DNA from: Desulfobacteraceae bacterium
GTDB lineage: Bacteria > Desulfobacterota > Desulfobacteria > Desulfobacterales > Desulfobacteraceae
Length of the DNA stretch: 64,000 nt
Direction of reading: 5' to 3'
Assembly (NCBI GenBank): GCA_004796375.1
Contig: QZLA01000384.1
Location: 1-64,000, forward strand
The position numbers and the translations under genes are program-made. How positions within the stretch are numbered: the stretch's first letter is position 1; each line of letters begins with the position of its first letter. The notes beneath the pieces are model-generated. The model was not told where the DNA came from. It did not search any database and saw only the letters and a program-made list of their open reading frames with translations. Below, piece after piece: positions 47,142 through 55,858 of this stretch.

Positions 47142-48074
47142 TCATCCTTCTGCATGCGTTTTTACACGCACGGCCAGGGCCACCCACTCCTCCTGGGTCA
47201 GGCGCTCTGCAACTTCAAAATCAAGTGTTTGAAGCCGTTCGATAATCTCCTGTTCATGATCGGTGACAATGCCGGACAATATGGCCACACCACCTGGGGC
47301 AAGGCGCTTTTTAATATCTTCGAGGATGTCCAGGATCACCTGGGCGATGATATTGGCGGCAATGCAATGATAGGGATCAGGTGGAAGGGTATTCAAAGTG
47401 GTAAATGCCAGGTCGGTTGCCTTTGAATCCACCCGGTTTTTATCAAGGTTGGTGCGGGCCACGAATACGGCTGTTTCATCATTATCAATGCCTTTGAGAT
47501 ATGACGCACCCAGTAACGCCGCCGTGATCATGAGAATGCCGGAGCCGGTGCCCACATCCAGGAACCGCATACCGGGTGTGATATGCCGGTCCATGAGCCG
47601 GATGCACATGGCTGTTGAGGGATGCGTACCTGTACCAAATGCCATGCCCGGATCCAGATGGATCACACGGTCACCGGGAGAAGGGGTATAGTCACGCCAC
47701 TCGGGTTTGATCACGATGTCAGGTGTAATGTGGGTCACATGGAAAAATTCCTTCCAGGCGTTTTCCCAGTCTGACTCATCCACAGTGACGGTATCCACAT
47801 GGATATTAATATTGAATTCAGACAGGCCGGCCAGCCGCCTTTTAACCTCGGCAAACAGCAGGGCCCCCGTATCGTTACAGGGGACATATCCGACAATGGA
47901 ATACTCGTCGGGCGGTACCAGGGTTTGTGTCCCAAATCCCTCGTCGGGCTCGGTTAAAGGGATATTGCAGACAACGCCCTTTACGCCGCAGGAAAAAAAG
48001 ATGTCACTGATCAACTCCTCGGCCAGGGAGATTTCATGCGTGCTGAAGACGGCCTTAACTTCTCGAAATTTCAT
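47142..48074 (-). CDS. prmA: Ribosomal protein L11 methyltransferase
   Basis: A 310-residue SAM enzyme with the L11-binding N-terminal domain (about 1-90) and a Rossmann domain. LDPGMAFGTGTHPST is the PrmA family block, LDVGTGSGILMITAALLG binds SAM and AANIIAQVI supplies the target-site Asn. A TTG three codons earlier (48083) is in frame, but MKFREVKAVF is the natural start. It is divergent from a secreted sensor gene, and a second PrmA-like gene occurs 2.7 kb away. Confidence 0.93.
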   Translation of the reverse strand: MKFREVKAVFSTHEISLAEELISDIFFSCGVKGVVCNIPLTEPDEGFGTQTLVPPDEYSIVGYVPCNDTGALLFAEVKRRLAGLSEFNINIHVDTVTVDESDWENAWKEFFHVTHITPDIVIKPEWRDYTPSPGDRVIHLDPGMAFGTGTHPSTAMCIRLMDRHITPGMRFLDVGTGSGILMITAALLGASYLKGIDNDETAVFVARTNLDKNRVDSKATDLAFTTLNTLPPDPYHCIAANIIAQVILDILEDIKKRLAPGGVAILSGIVTDHEQEIIERLQTLDFEVAERLTQEEWVALAVRVKTHAEG

Positions 48075-48161
48075 GGGTGTCAAGTCTTGTCTTGAGTTTT
48101 TGTTAAAATCATACTATGTCTCAGTAACACAAACACTGGTCAAAAACGTCTCCGGGAATTC

Positions 48162-49076
48162 ATGAATCGAGCCATCACAGTTTCATTTTTCTGGATCATA
48201 GCATTATTATCTGCAGGATCCAACGCATTTTCAGGCAGCACCGCAACCCTTGTGTACCAAAATGAGCATAAGGTGGAAGCTGCCCGTATCCCGGCCGGTG
48301 ATATGTACAGGTACGGCACCACGCTCAAGGCCCTGGATCCTAATTTTAAGACCCTGGGGGTGAGGCAGTATACTGGAATTGAGATAAAAACGCTGTTGAA
48401 CATGGCTGATCCGGGAGTCCTTGTCCGGTTGTCCGGCGATGGAATTACCATCGTTGGCAAGGATCAGTATGTGGGATACATTCCGTTCTCCATGCTCATG
48501 GACAGTAAGATCATGCTGGTGTGGGAAGCGGATTCCAAACCGATTCCGGCGGTCAACGGCGGACCCTTGAAGATGATGTATCCGGATGATGTCCGGGCCG
48601 ACCCCAACAGCTATACCTGGTATGTGGATACCATCTTTGCCGGGACGCTTGAAGACCCCCGGCTTGACTTGATGAACAGCAATACCAGGATACCCCTCTC
48701 ATTTAAAACCCTTCAGGCCATGTCACAGCCGGTGCCGAAGATATATGTGTCTAAACCGCCGGGATACCGGCCGCCATCAAGGGGTATACAGGATAGCTAT
48801 AGCGCGGTTCCTTTAAGCCGCATTGTGGAGAAGGTGTCGTGCCATACCTGCACGCGGATTGAGTTTACCCCATGGGTCGGTTCCGGTGTGAGCATCGATC
48901 TGGAGCTGGCACTGGATCGGCTGCTCATTTTGGTCAGCATCTCCGGCAGGGCCGTCCACCCCATGGATGGGGGACCGTTTTCTGTCATCTTCCCTGTCGA
49001 GCTGCACAACGAACTATCAGCGCAGACCCCTGAATCCGGTGCGCTGTTTTTCCTGAAGCAGATCACGCTGAGGTAG
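48162..49076 (+). CDS. Secreted protein with two molybdopterin-oxidoreductase-like domains
   Basis: A 304-residue protein with a signal peptide ending near residue 22, so periplasmic. Two halves each resemble the sulfite-oxidase fold. Half 1 (60-140) has YTGIEIKTLL, YVGYIPFSMLM and MLVWEADSKPIPAVNGGPLKMMYP. Half 2 (210-285) has AVPLSRIVEKV, LALDRLLILVSISGRAVHPMDGGPF. The cofactor-binding Cys typical of sulfite oxidase is not evident in half 1; half 2 has CHTC (227-230). It probably binds a ligand rather than doing redox catalysis. Its stop touches the start of the kinase gene, so it is likely that kinase's sensing partner. Confidence 0.7.
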   Translation: MNRAITVSFFWIIALLSAGSNAFSGSTATLVYQNEHKVEAARIPAGDMYRYGTTLKALDPNFKTLGVRQYTGIEIKTLLNMADPGVLVRLSGDGITIVGKDQYVGYIPFSMLMDSKIMLVWEADSKPIPAVNGGPLKMMYPDDVRADPNSYTWYVDTIFAGTLEDPRLDLMNSNTRIPLSFKTLQAMSQPVPKIYVSKPPGYRPPSRGIQDSYSAVPLSRIVEKVSCHTCTRIEFTPWVGSGVSIDLELALDRLLILVSISGRAVHPMDGGPFSVIFPVELHNELSAQTPESGALFFLKQITLR

Positions 49077-50759
49077 ATGGGCAGCACTTCGAAAAAAGGT
49101 CTTAAAGGCCGGCTGTTAACATCGGTATTCAGTGTGGTGACCATCACCATGGTTCTGATCCTGGTATTTGGTTTGTCCCTTGAACAGAACCGGCTTCAGA
49201 AAACAGAAATAGACCGGATCTTTTATGAAACCGATGCCCTGTCCAAGCGATTGGGGCAGATGGTATACAATTCCAATCTGAGATCCGGCATGATTGCGTT
49301 GACCAATTCCATGCAGAGTGATCCGAGTATGCTTTTTTTCACGGTCACCGATCCAAATAACCATGTTCTGATCTCGGACAGGGTATCCCTATCGGAAGAT
49401 TTTCCCGAAGACCGGGTGACCATTCTGAACCAGGATCCGGTGTTTACACAGACCCTGAACACCGGCCGCATATCCAAGCGGTTTTCTGTTTATCTGTCCG
49501 TACTCAACCAGGACATTCTCATGGGTGATCAGCTCAGGGGAAAGGATCAGGAGCGTGTGTTTGATACCATCTGGGATATCGTATATATGGATAAAAAGGT
49601 GGGGTCGCTCAGGATCGGTTTTTCGAGAAAACATCTTAGGGACACCCTTCTTTTTTACTTCTGGATGATGCTGGCTTCAGGCATACTGATCATGGCCGTC
49701 ACCATGCTCATGATTTTTCTGGTGATCAAAAGAAGCCTGCTGCCGTTTGAACGCCTGATGGCTGATCTTGCAGGGCTAAAGGATATCGGTCATGAAGGAA
49801 GCCTGAAGAAACAGCTGGATAAAATGAGCTGGGAGGAGAATGATGAGAACCTGCTCGAAGCGGTCCGCCTGAAAGCTGCCCTGCAGCGGATCAAAGAATT
49901 GTTCAGCCGTAACCTCGCTCAACTGGAGGCGCATCAGGACAACCTGGAACAGATGGTGGATGAACGGACCACGGAACTCAATGCCATCAACATTAGGCTT
50001 AAAAATCACCTGGCCGAGCGAAAAGAGATTGAAACGCGGCTGGTCAATGCCCAGAAACTGGAATCCATTGGCACACTGGCCGGCGGAATTGCCCATGAAT
50101 TCAACAACTTGTTTATGGCCATTGCCGGGTATGCCGCCCTGATCCAAAGGCGATCCGAACCCGGGCACCCCAACCATGACAAGGCGGAAAAGATAAGGGA
50201 TCTGGTTGCAAACGGGTCGGAATCCATCAAGCAGCTCCTCGGGTTTGCCAGGAGCGGGAAATATTCTCCCATGGCCCTGAATCTGAACGAGGTCATCAAG
50301 GCGAATATGATGGTCATGAAGCACTCCCGAAAGGATATGGAAATCGATACCCGTCTGGAAAGTAAAATATCCAGCGTATATGCTGACCGGGCCCAGATGA
50401 ATCATGTCATCATGAACCTGTTCCTGAATGCCTCTGAGGCCATGCCGGGAGGCGGTACCTTGACCATAGAAACCCGGAACGTAGAGATCAAAAACCGGCA
50501 GATCGGTATTGAGAAAGCAGTGTCCGGACCGTTTGTCATGTTCTCGTTTAAAGATAGCGGTCACGGTATGGCTCAGGATGTGGTAGAACGGGTATTTGAC
50601 CCATTTTTCACCACCAAGGAGATGGGGGTCGGCACCGGTATGGGCCTGGCGTCCGTTTATGGTATCATTGACAATCACAAAGGGTTTATCACTGCAGAAA
50701 GCACACCGGGAAGCGGATCAGAGTTCTGTGTTTTTCTTCCCGCCATCAGCCATGAATAA
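49077..50759 (+). CDS. Membrane sensor histidine kinase
   Basis: A 560-residue inner-membrane kinase. TM1 is about 13-33, a periplasmic sensor 34-190 and TM2 191-217. A HAMP-like linker and a coiled coil (270-320) lead to HisKA with H340 in GGIAHEFNN, then HATPase (NLFLNASEAMPGGGTL near 447, KDSGHGM near 492, GTGMGLASVYG near 519). There is no receiver and no response regulator in the surrounding genes. It starts on the base after the stop of the secreted sensor-like gene and overlaps the methyltransferase start by eight bases. Confidence 0.92.
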   Translation: MGSTSKKGLKGRLLTSVFSVVTITMVLILVFGLSLEQNRLQKTEIDRIFYETDALSKRLGQMVYNSNLRSGMIALTNSMQSDPSMLFFTVTDPNNHVLISDRVSLSEDFPEDRVTILNQDPVFTQTLNTGRISKRFSVYLSVLNQDILMGDQLRGKDQERVFDTIWDIVYMDKKVGSLRIGFSRKHLRDTLLFYFWMMLASGILIMAVTMLMIFLVIKRSLLPFERLMADLAGLKDIGHEGSLKKQLDKMSWEENDENLLEAVRLKAALQRIKELFSRNLAQLEAHQDNLEQMVDERTTELNAINIRLKNHLAERKEIETRLVNAQKLESIGTLAGGIAHEFNNLFMAIAGYAALIQRRSEPGHPNHDKAEKIRDLVANGSESIKQLLGFARSGKYSPMALNLNEVIKANMMVMKHSRKDMEIDTRLESKISSVYADRAQMNHVIMNLFLNASEAMPGGGTLTIETRNVEIKNRQIGIEKAVSGPFVMFSFKDSGHGMAQDVVERVFDPFFTTKEMGVGTGMGLASVYGIIDNHKGFITAESTPGSGSEFCVFLPAISHE

Positions 50760-51603
50760 TCCGAGACCGATATATAAAAATCCGTATGAACTGCTGCATA
50801 TCTATTATCTAAACGGGGTATCCGGTCTCAGGGACCGGGATGTCGACCATGCCCGTTTTTTGGGCATGTGGGTGGAGGAGGATACCTGTTTTCTGTTTTT
50901 TTCCAACGAAGTTGATACATATATTGACGAATTGATCGATCCCTTACCTGGAATAGAGTTGGTTGAGAAATATGAGATGACCATGGAGCAGTGGCATGGC
51001 GACAAAATCGTTCCCTACCGGGTGGAGGACCTGATGATCTGCCCGCCATGGGAGCAGGAGGCCTTGCAAAGAGAGGGCATGCAGCCCATTATCCTGGATC
51101 CGGGCGTGGTGTTCGGTACAGGGAGGCATCAGACCACGGAAGACTGCCTGGTACTCATCCAGCGGATCCTGGGCAGGGAGAAAATTGACCGTGTACTGGA
51201 TATCGGTACGGGTACCGGCATCCTGTCCCTGGCGGCATCCCTACTGGGGTGCCCGCATGTGGTGGCCATTGATTTCAACCTCCTGGCTGTCCGTACCACG
51301 CTGAAAAATGTCAGGCACAACCGGATGGAAGACCGCATCCTCTGCGTCCAGGCAAGGGGTGAGGAGATGGCATCCATCCCTTCGGACCTCCTGATTGCCA
51401 ATATCCATTTTGATGTGATGAAGCACCTGGTGGAGACTCCCGGATTCTTGACATCCACATGGTTTATCCTGTCCGGACTGCTGAATTCAGAAGCGGTAAA
51501 GATCCTGGGGCAACTAAAAACCAAGCCGGTTCAGGTTATTGAACGGCGCTGTCCGGATGGGGTCTGGAATACCATCCTGGGCAGGGTCACTCAAATCGAT
51601 TAA
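50752..51603 (+). CDS. PrmA-like SAM-dependent methyltransferase
   Basis: A 283-residue paralogue of PrmA. It has LDPGVVFGTGRHQTTEDC, SAM site LDIGTGTGILSLAASLLG, LIANIHFDVMKHLV and FILSGLL, all at PrmA-like places, but its N-terminal domain differs from that of the L11-binding enzyme. The substrate is therefore probably another protein. The start ATG overlaps the kinase gene by eight bases, so it is translated with the kinase. The frame opens earlier at 50596 inside the kinase, which is not a plausible start. A D-cysteine desulfhydrase family gene follows 13 bases later. Confidence 0.85.
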   Translation: MNNPRPIYKNPYELLHIYYLNGVSGLRDRDVDHARFLGMWVEEDTCFLFFSNEVDTYIDELIDPLPGIELVEKYEMTMEQWHGDKIVPYRVEDLMICPPWEQEALQREGMQPIILDPGVVFGTGRHQTTEDCLVLIQRILGREKIDRVLDIGTGTGILSLAASLLGCPHVVAIDFNLLAVRTTLKNVRHNRMEDRILCVQARGEEMASIPSDLLIANIHFDVMKHLVETPGFLTSTWFILSGLLNSEAVKILGQLKTKPVQVIERRCPDGVWNTILGRVTQID

Positions 51604-51616
51604 GGAGAATATTACC

Positions 51617-52615
51617 ATGAACTATACCCGATTTGCCAGGCGGCACTACCTTCAGGGATCGACCCCGATTGAACATCTGCCCAATCTCAGCAAGCACCTG
51701 GGAGGCGGTGTGGAAATCTTTGTTAAACGGGATGACCTGTTACCCGGTGCAGCCGGGGGGAATAAAACCCGGAAACTGGAATTCCTGGTGGCAGATGCAC
51801 TGGAAAAGGGCGCAGATACCCTGATCACGTGTGGTGCGATTCAATCCAATCACTGCAGGCTGACCGCATCCTGGGCGGCAAAGGAGGGACTTGACTGTCA
51901 CCTGATCTTGGAGGAGCGGGTTGAGGGGACCTATCAGGAGGATGCCGGTGGGAACAATTTTCTGTATGAACTATTGGGAGTGAAGAGTAAAACCGTTGTA
52001 CCCGGCGGTTCGGATCTGGCGTTTGAAATGGAGGAGAAGGCCAGGGCGCTCATGGATCATGGCAAGCATCCTTATATCATACCCGGCGGGGGATCCAATT
52101 CAATCGGGGCCTTGGGATATGCGGTGTGTGCAGAGGAAACCATGGCCCAGCTCAACCAGATGATGCTGGATATTTCCCATATCATCCTACCTTCAGGCTC
52201 GGCAGGCACCCATGCCGGCATGGTGGCAGGCATGGCCGGTATCCATGCCGATATACCGGTGAGCGGCATCAATGTGGCAAGAGAAAAACTGGCCCAGGAG
52301 GAGATGGTGCATGAACTGGCCCTTGAATCCGCAGAAAAACTTGGTGTGCTGTCCGGGATCTTGCGGGAGTCGGTGGTCTGTTATGACGGGTATGTGGGAG
52401 AGGGATACGCTATTCCGACCGAGGGGATGGTCGAGGCTGTAAAACTGTTTGCACGCCTGGAGTCGATACTCCTGGATCCCGTATATTCGGGTAAAACCGC
52501 GGCCGGTATGATCGATCTTATAAACACCCGGTGCTTTGACAAAGGCTCAAAGATCCTGTTCCTCCATACAGGGGGTTCTCCCGCCCTGGGCGTTTATATG
52601 GACAGTTTCAGGTAG
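51617..52615 (+). CDS. D-cysteine desulfhydrase / L-cysteate sulfo-lyase family enzyme
   Basis: A 332-residue fold-type II PLP enzyme of the ACC deaminase group. The PLP lysine is K50 in GGNKTRKLEFL, and QSNHCR (76-81) is the substrate loop. Members release sulfide from D-cysteine (DcyD) or sulfite from L-cysteate (CuyA). In a sulfate reducer both are plausible, and sequence alone does not separate them; a CuyA role would feed sulfite to respiration. The start follows AAGGAG at 51602. The frame upstream to 51539 belongs to the methyltransferase. Confidence 0.88.
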   Translation: MNYTRFARRHYLQGSTPIEHLPNLSKHLGGGVEIFVKRDDLLPGAAGGNKTRKLEFLVADALEKGADTLITCGAIQSNHCRLTASWAAKEGLDCHLILEERVEGTYQEDAGGNNFLYELLGVKSKTVVPGGSDLAFEMEEKARALMDHGKHPYIIPGGGSNSIGALGYAVCAEETMAQLNQMMLDISHIILPSGSAGTHAGMVAGMAGIHADIPVSGINVAREKLAQEEMVHELALESAEKLGVLSGILRESVVCYDGYVGEGYAIPTEGMVEAVKLFARLESILLDPVYSGKTAAGMIDLINTRCFDKGSKILFLHTGGSPALGVYMDSFR

Positions 52616-52618
52616 AAT

Positions 52619-53368
52619 CTATTGCGGAATAAACCGCTTGGCATTCTTCCGGGTGAGAATCTGGTGGGTGACAAACTCGCCGTTGTTGAAAATAGAGTAG
52701 TTGGTGTATGGAATGCAGTGATTCTGAGCCTTCCTGCGGGTATCCAGGTGAATAATGGTTAAGGGTTTGCCAAGCTGTCCGGCGATGAGGGGCATTTCGG
52801 TATTGGCATAATAATCAGTATAGGGACACCCGGAAGAGTAATACACCGTCAATCCGGATGGGTTGCCGCATGTGGCCGACTTGACGCAGGTTCTAAAACG
52901 CGGGGTCGGTGCATCCGGGCCAAGCTTGAGATGCCAGAGTTCAAAATATGGCGGGGCTGTATCACAGCGTGAAAATCCCTGTTTTTCGAAGAACTTTCTT
53001 TCAGATAAAAACGGTTGTTTGGTGCCCGAGGTGAGGACGATGATACCGCTTTTGCCGGCAGCGTCTTTGACACACTCGTCGTACAGGGCCTTGCCGTGAC
53101 CCTGTCCTTTGTACCGGCCCGATACCCAAAAGCAGTTGACCATCATGTAATCAGGGGCATCAACTGGGGCCCACGCATATTCTGCCGGTAGGTATTCGAT
53201 GAACACCTTTCCCCTGACATTCAATTTTTTGAATGTGAAACCGTTGCTGATCTGGTTGCTGAGCCATTGCTTTTTAGCAGCATATCCATGAGCGCATTTC
53301 TTATCTGAAATGGCACAGCAGATGTGCTCCTGCTCAACATTATCCGGGGTCAGTTGAATAATATCCAT
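52619..53368 (-). CDS. GNAT acetyltransferase with YoaP domain
   Basis: A 249-residue two-domain protein. Residues 1-150 are a GNAT fold, with NCFWVSGRYKGQGHGKALYDEC as the acetyl-CoA loop. Residues 155-249 match the YoaP domain (SGCPYTDYYANTEMP and GEFVTHQILTRKNAKRFI). YoaP-type proteins are common in anaerobes and their substrate is not known. ATG 53368 gives the family opening MDIIQLTPDN; the frame opens at 53389. It converges on the desulfhydrase gene. Confidence 0.88.
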   Translation of the reverse strand: MDIIQLTPDNVEQEHICCAISDKKCAHGYAAKKQWLSNQISNGFTFKKLNVRGKVFIEYLPAEYAWAPVDAPDYMMVNCFWVSGRYKGQGHGKALYDECVKDAAGKSGIIVLTSGTKQPFLSERKFFEKQGFSRCDTAPPYFELWHLKLGPDAPTPRFRTCVKSATCGNPSGLTVYYSSGCPYTDYYANTEMPLIAGQLGKPLTIIHLDTRRKAQNHCIPYTNYSIFNNGEFVTHQILTRKNAKRFIPQ

Positions 53369-53439
53369 CTGATAGTGGTGCCTGCTCATGCAGGGTTTAG
53401 ATGTTCTTCTTCAGACAGCTTCCTTGGCTGGAGACCGGG

Positions 53440-53898
53440 CTACCAGATTTCAGGATAGGCGACATCCACAAAGTATTCTTCCATTTTGAACTTGTGGTTC
53501 CGTTCCATGGAAGCCAGGTCCAGAAACACCTTTTTGAGCCGCTCGTCCTCGCAGTTTTCAGCCAGCCCGGCATATTTCTTCATGGCTGCTTCCTCATTTT
53601 TTACTGCAATGCCGATGGCGCTCTTCAAATCCATATCTGCCGTTACTTCCGGCATTTCAAAGGTCTCTGCAACCTTGAAATCCTTTTCAAAATCAAAATA
53701 GGTGGTGTCCATCTCTTCCTGGTTTAAAATATCACTCAGGATCTTTTCATGCTTGGCTTCCTCTTGGGCAAAATTTCCGAACAATTCCTTGAGATAGGCA
53801 TCTTTGATCCGCTGTGCCACATTTTCATAAAACTGTTTTGCCGCGCGTTCACCCTCAATCGCTTCTGAAATTACCGCTTTGTATTGTGCTAAATCCAT
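53440..53898 (-). CDS. Rubrerythrin-type ferritin-like protein
   Basis: A 152-residue four-helix protein with the di-iron pattern: AIEGERAAKQFYENVA, FAQEEAKHEKIL, AVKNEEAAMKKYAGLA and ASMERNHKFKMEEYF supply paired Glu and His ligands. It lacks the C-terminal rubredoxin domain, so it is the erythrin-only type. Such proteins reduce peroxide or handle iron in anaerobes. A strong AAGGAG precedes the ATG. It has its own leader of about 100 bases. Confidence 0.9.
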   Translation of the reverse strand: MDLAQYKAVISEAIEGERAAKQFYENVAQRIKDAYLKELFGNFAQEEAKHEKILSDILNQEEMDTTYFDFEKDFKVAETFEMPEVTADMDLKSAIGIAVKNEEAAMKKYAGLAENCEDERLKKVFLDLASMERNHKFKMEEYFVDVAYPEIW

Positions 53899-54008
53899 GG
53901 ATCATCTCCTTAATTGGGGTCACTGTCGTGTTCAATTGGAATAGCTGATATTAACCCAAAACCGCTCATGCCGCAACCCAAAGTCCACCGGTCCAGATGT
54001 AGCAATTT

Positions 54009-54437
54009 TCAGAACAACCCGGCGATCAGGACATACCGGGCCAGTTTTCCCAGGGTCACCAGCATCAGGAACAACAGGATATTCACTTTCAGCACACCGG
54101 CAACAATGGTCAAAGGATCACCGATCAGGGGCATCCAGGCCAGGAGCAGGCTGGCTGAACCGAGTTTGCGAAACCGAGCTTTGGCCCGGTTAAATTCCAG
54201 GGGGGATATTCGCCATACCTTCTGGATGAGAAACAGGCTGCCCCAGAATCCCAGTAGATAGTTGACCACAGCACCAAGCACATTCCCGGCCGTCGCCACC
54301 GTCACCAGGCTGACCGGTTGAAGATCCTGGGCCAGTAAAAACACCAGGACCACCTCGGAACTCAGGGGCAGGATGGTGGCAGCAAGAAAAGCCGCCAGGA
54401 ACAGGCCGGCATATCCGTAAGCGGCAAACGCTTCCAT
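54009..54437 (-). CDS. YqaA family DedA-like membrane protein
   Basis: A 142-residue inner-membrane protein of the YqaA/SNARE-associated (VTT) family. It has four hydrophobic segments and the family stretch GNVLGAVVNYLLGFWG, then LLAWMPLIGDPLTIVAGVLK. DedA relatives move lipid carriers across the membrane; YqaA itself is uncharacterised. It is the last gene of the eleven-gene minus-strand run, 16 bases after a GNAT. Confidence 0.85.
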   Translation of the reverse strand: MEAFAAYGYAGLFLAAFLAATILPLSSEVVLVFLLAQDLQPVSLVTVATAGNVLGAVVNYLLGFWGSLFLIQKVWRISPLEFNRAKARFRKLGSASLLLAWMPLIGDPLTIVAGVLKVNILLFLMLVTLGKLARYVLIAGLF

Positions 54438-54453
54438 AGGTGTGAAAATCCGT

Positions 54454-55086
54454 TTAGGCGGGCATGGCCGGACGGGTCATCAGGGTATATTCTGCCCGGA
54501 CCGTGGGTTCGTAAAAGACACCGGCGCTGTTGTACCCCAGGCGCTGGTAAAACGAAATGTTCCTGGGGGTGAAGGTTTCAAGATAGGTGGGGATTCCTTT
54601 CTGGTCAGCCTTTTCAAGGATGTCGGATATCAACCCGGGTCCCAGGCCCTGGTTCTGGAACTGCGGGAGGATACCGATGATGGACAGGTACCAGAATCGG
54701 TCATCGACCAGGTTTTGTGCGTGAAGGGACATGGTTTCCACAATGGCATGATAGGTTTCAAGGCTTTTGGGGCCCATGTGTTCGCGCAGGAAACGTTTTT
54801 TGGCAGCAGACCGCTGCGCCTGTGTTTCAGGGGGCAGTGTCTTTGACCAGATCGAAACCCCGTATTCGTGAACCTTGGGGATAAACAGGATCCCGAATCG
54901 TTCGGCTTCAATCATGGAATAATCCATATACCTGAGCATGGCCTGACGCTGCCGGGCATCCTGCCCGGAGACACTCTGCTCCATGGTGATGTAGAAAGGA
55001 TCAGCCGTCAATGACTCATAGAGTGCTGACGCATAGCCAGGGTATTTCAATTGATAGGTGTGTTTGGTGTCGGTATCAAATGTCAT
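54454..55086 (-). CDS. GNAT family N-acetyltransferase
   Basis: A 210-residue acetyltransferase. The acetyl-CoA loop is PQFQNQGLGPGLISDIL near residue 136, followed by GIPTYLETFTPRNISFYQRLGY. The N-terminal half is diverged, as is usual for substrate recognition, and the substrate is unknown. It lies 12 bases after the lipase gene. Confidence 0.85.
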   Translation of the reverse strand: MTFDTDTKHTYQLKYPGYASALYESLTADPFYITMEQSVSGQDARQRQAMLRYMDYSMIEAERFGILFIPKVHEYGVSIWSKTLPPETQAQRSAAKKRFLREHMGPKSLETYHAIVETMSLHAQNLVDDRFWYLSIIGILPQFQNQGLGPGLISDILEKADQKGIPTYLETFTPRNISFYQRLGYNSAGVFYEPTVRAEYTLMTRPAMPA

Positions 55087-55098
55087 AGCAATTGTTTT

Positions 55099-55842
55099 TT
55101 ATTGGTTGAATCCACCGGTTTGAAGGAAGGCCAGGACCTGGGAAAACACGCCGGGGTCCTGCATGATGAACGGGTGGGATTTGTGGACGATAAGAAAATC
55201 TTTCATCCCTTTGAGTTTGGCACGTTCAACCGATACCTTGCCGTCATCACGTCCCGGGATCATCAAGGACAGGATAGGGTTAATGGACCGGTCCCCTGTA
55301 ATGATACCCACTTCATATTCCACAGGACCCAGTGCAGCAGGTAAGCTGCCGTCCCGGGTGCCCAACTGCTGCCCGGCAGGGCCGTTGAGCCACTTGAATA
55401 CCGGTGTGCCCTTGAGTTTATCCACCACTTCGCTGCCCTGGTTGGGCGGGCTGAGCATCACCACTCGGCCAAGGTTGGCCACCTGGTGGTGGGCCAGGTA
55501 ATACCGGGTCAGGATCCCTCCCATGGAGTGAGTGACAAAATGAACTTTTTTAGCACCATTCCGGGCGCATGCGTCAATCGCATGGGGAATGATGGTTGCA
55601 GAAAGCTCTTCAATGGTTTTACTTCGCGAGGGATAATTAATGTTGATCACCATGTACCCCTGCTCAGTCAGGAAACGGCCCAGCTTTGCCATGGATTTGT
55701 CGCTCCGGGCAAGACCATGAAGGAGAATAACGCTTTCATTACGGGTGGGAGAGGCTGCAGCCGGCAAGGAAAACAGGTGGCCAAAAAGCAGAACCAGTGT
55801 ACACAATATTAATAATCCGGGAACTGAGAGATTCATCATCAC
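55099..55842 (-). CDS. Alpha/beta hydrolase, lipase-like, secreted
   Basis: A 247-residue hydrolase with a signal peptide (about 1-31), so exported. HSMGG carries the nucleophile Ser and VILLHGLARSDKSM the oxyanion region. The catalytic Asp probably lies in PGRDDGKVSVE and the His in HKSHPFIM. It resembles triacylglycerol lipase/esterase EstA types. It is the only clearly exported enzyme of the run. Confidence 0.85.
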   Translation of the reverse strand: MMMNLSVPGLLILCTLVLLFGHLFSLPAAASPTRNESVILLHGLARSDKSMAKLGRFLTEQGYMVININYPSRSKTIEELSATIIPHAIDACARNGAKKVHFVTHSMGGILTRYYLAHHQVANLGRVVMLSPPNQGSEVVDKLKGTPVFKWLNGPAGQQLGTRDGSLPAALGPVEYEVGIITGDRSINPILSLMIPGRDDGKVSVERAKLKGMKDFLIVHKSHPFIMQDPGVFSQVLAFLQTGGFNQ

Positions 55843-55858
55843 GTTTCACATTCTTTGT

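Noticed and set aside
48797-49150. Frame antisense across the secreted sensor and kinase junction
   Set aside because: It spans two well-supported genes in the other direction and shows no domain.
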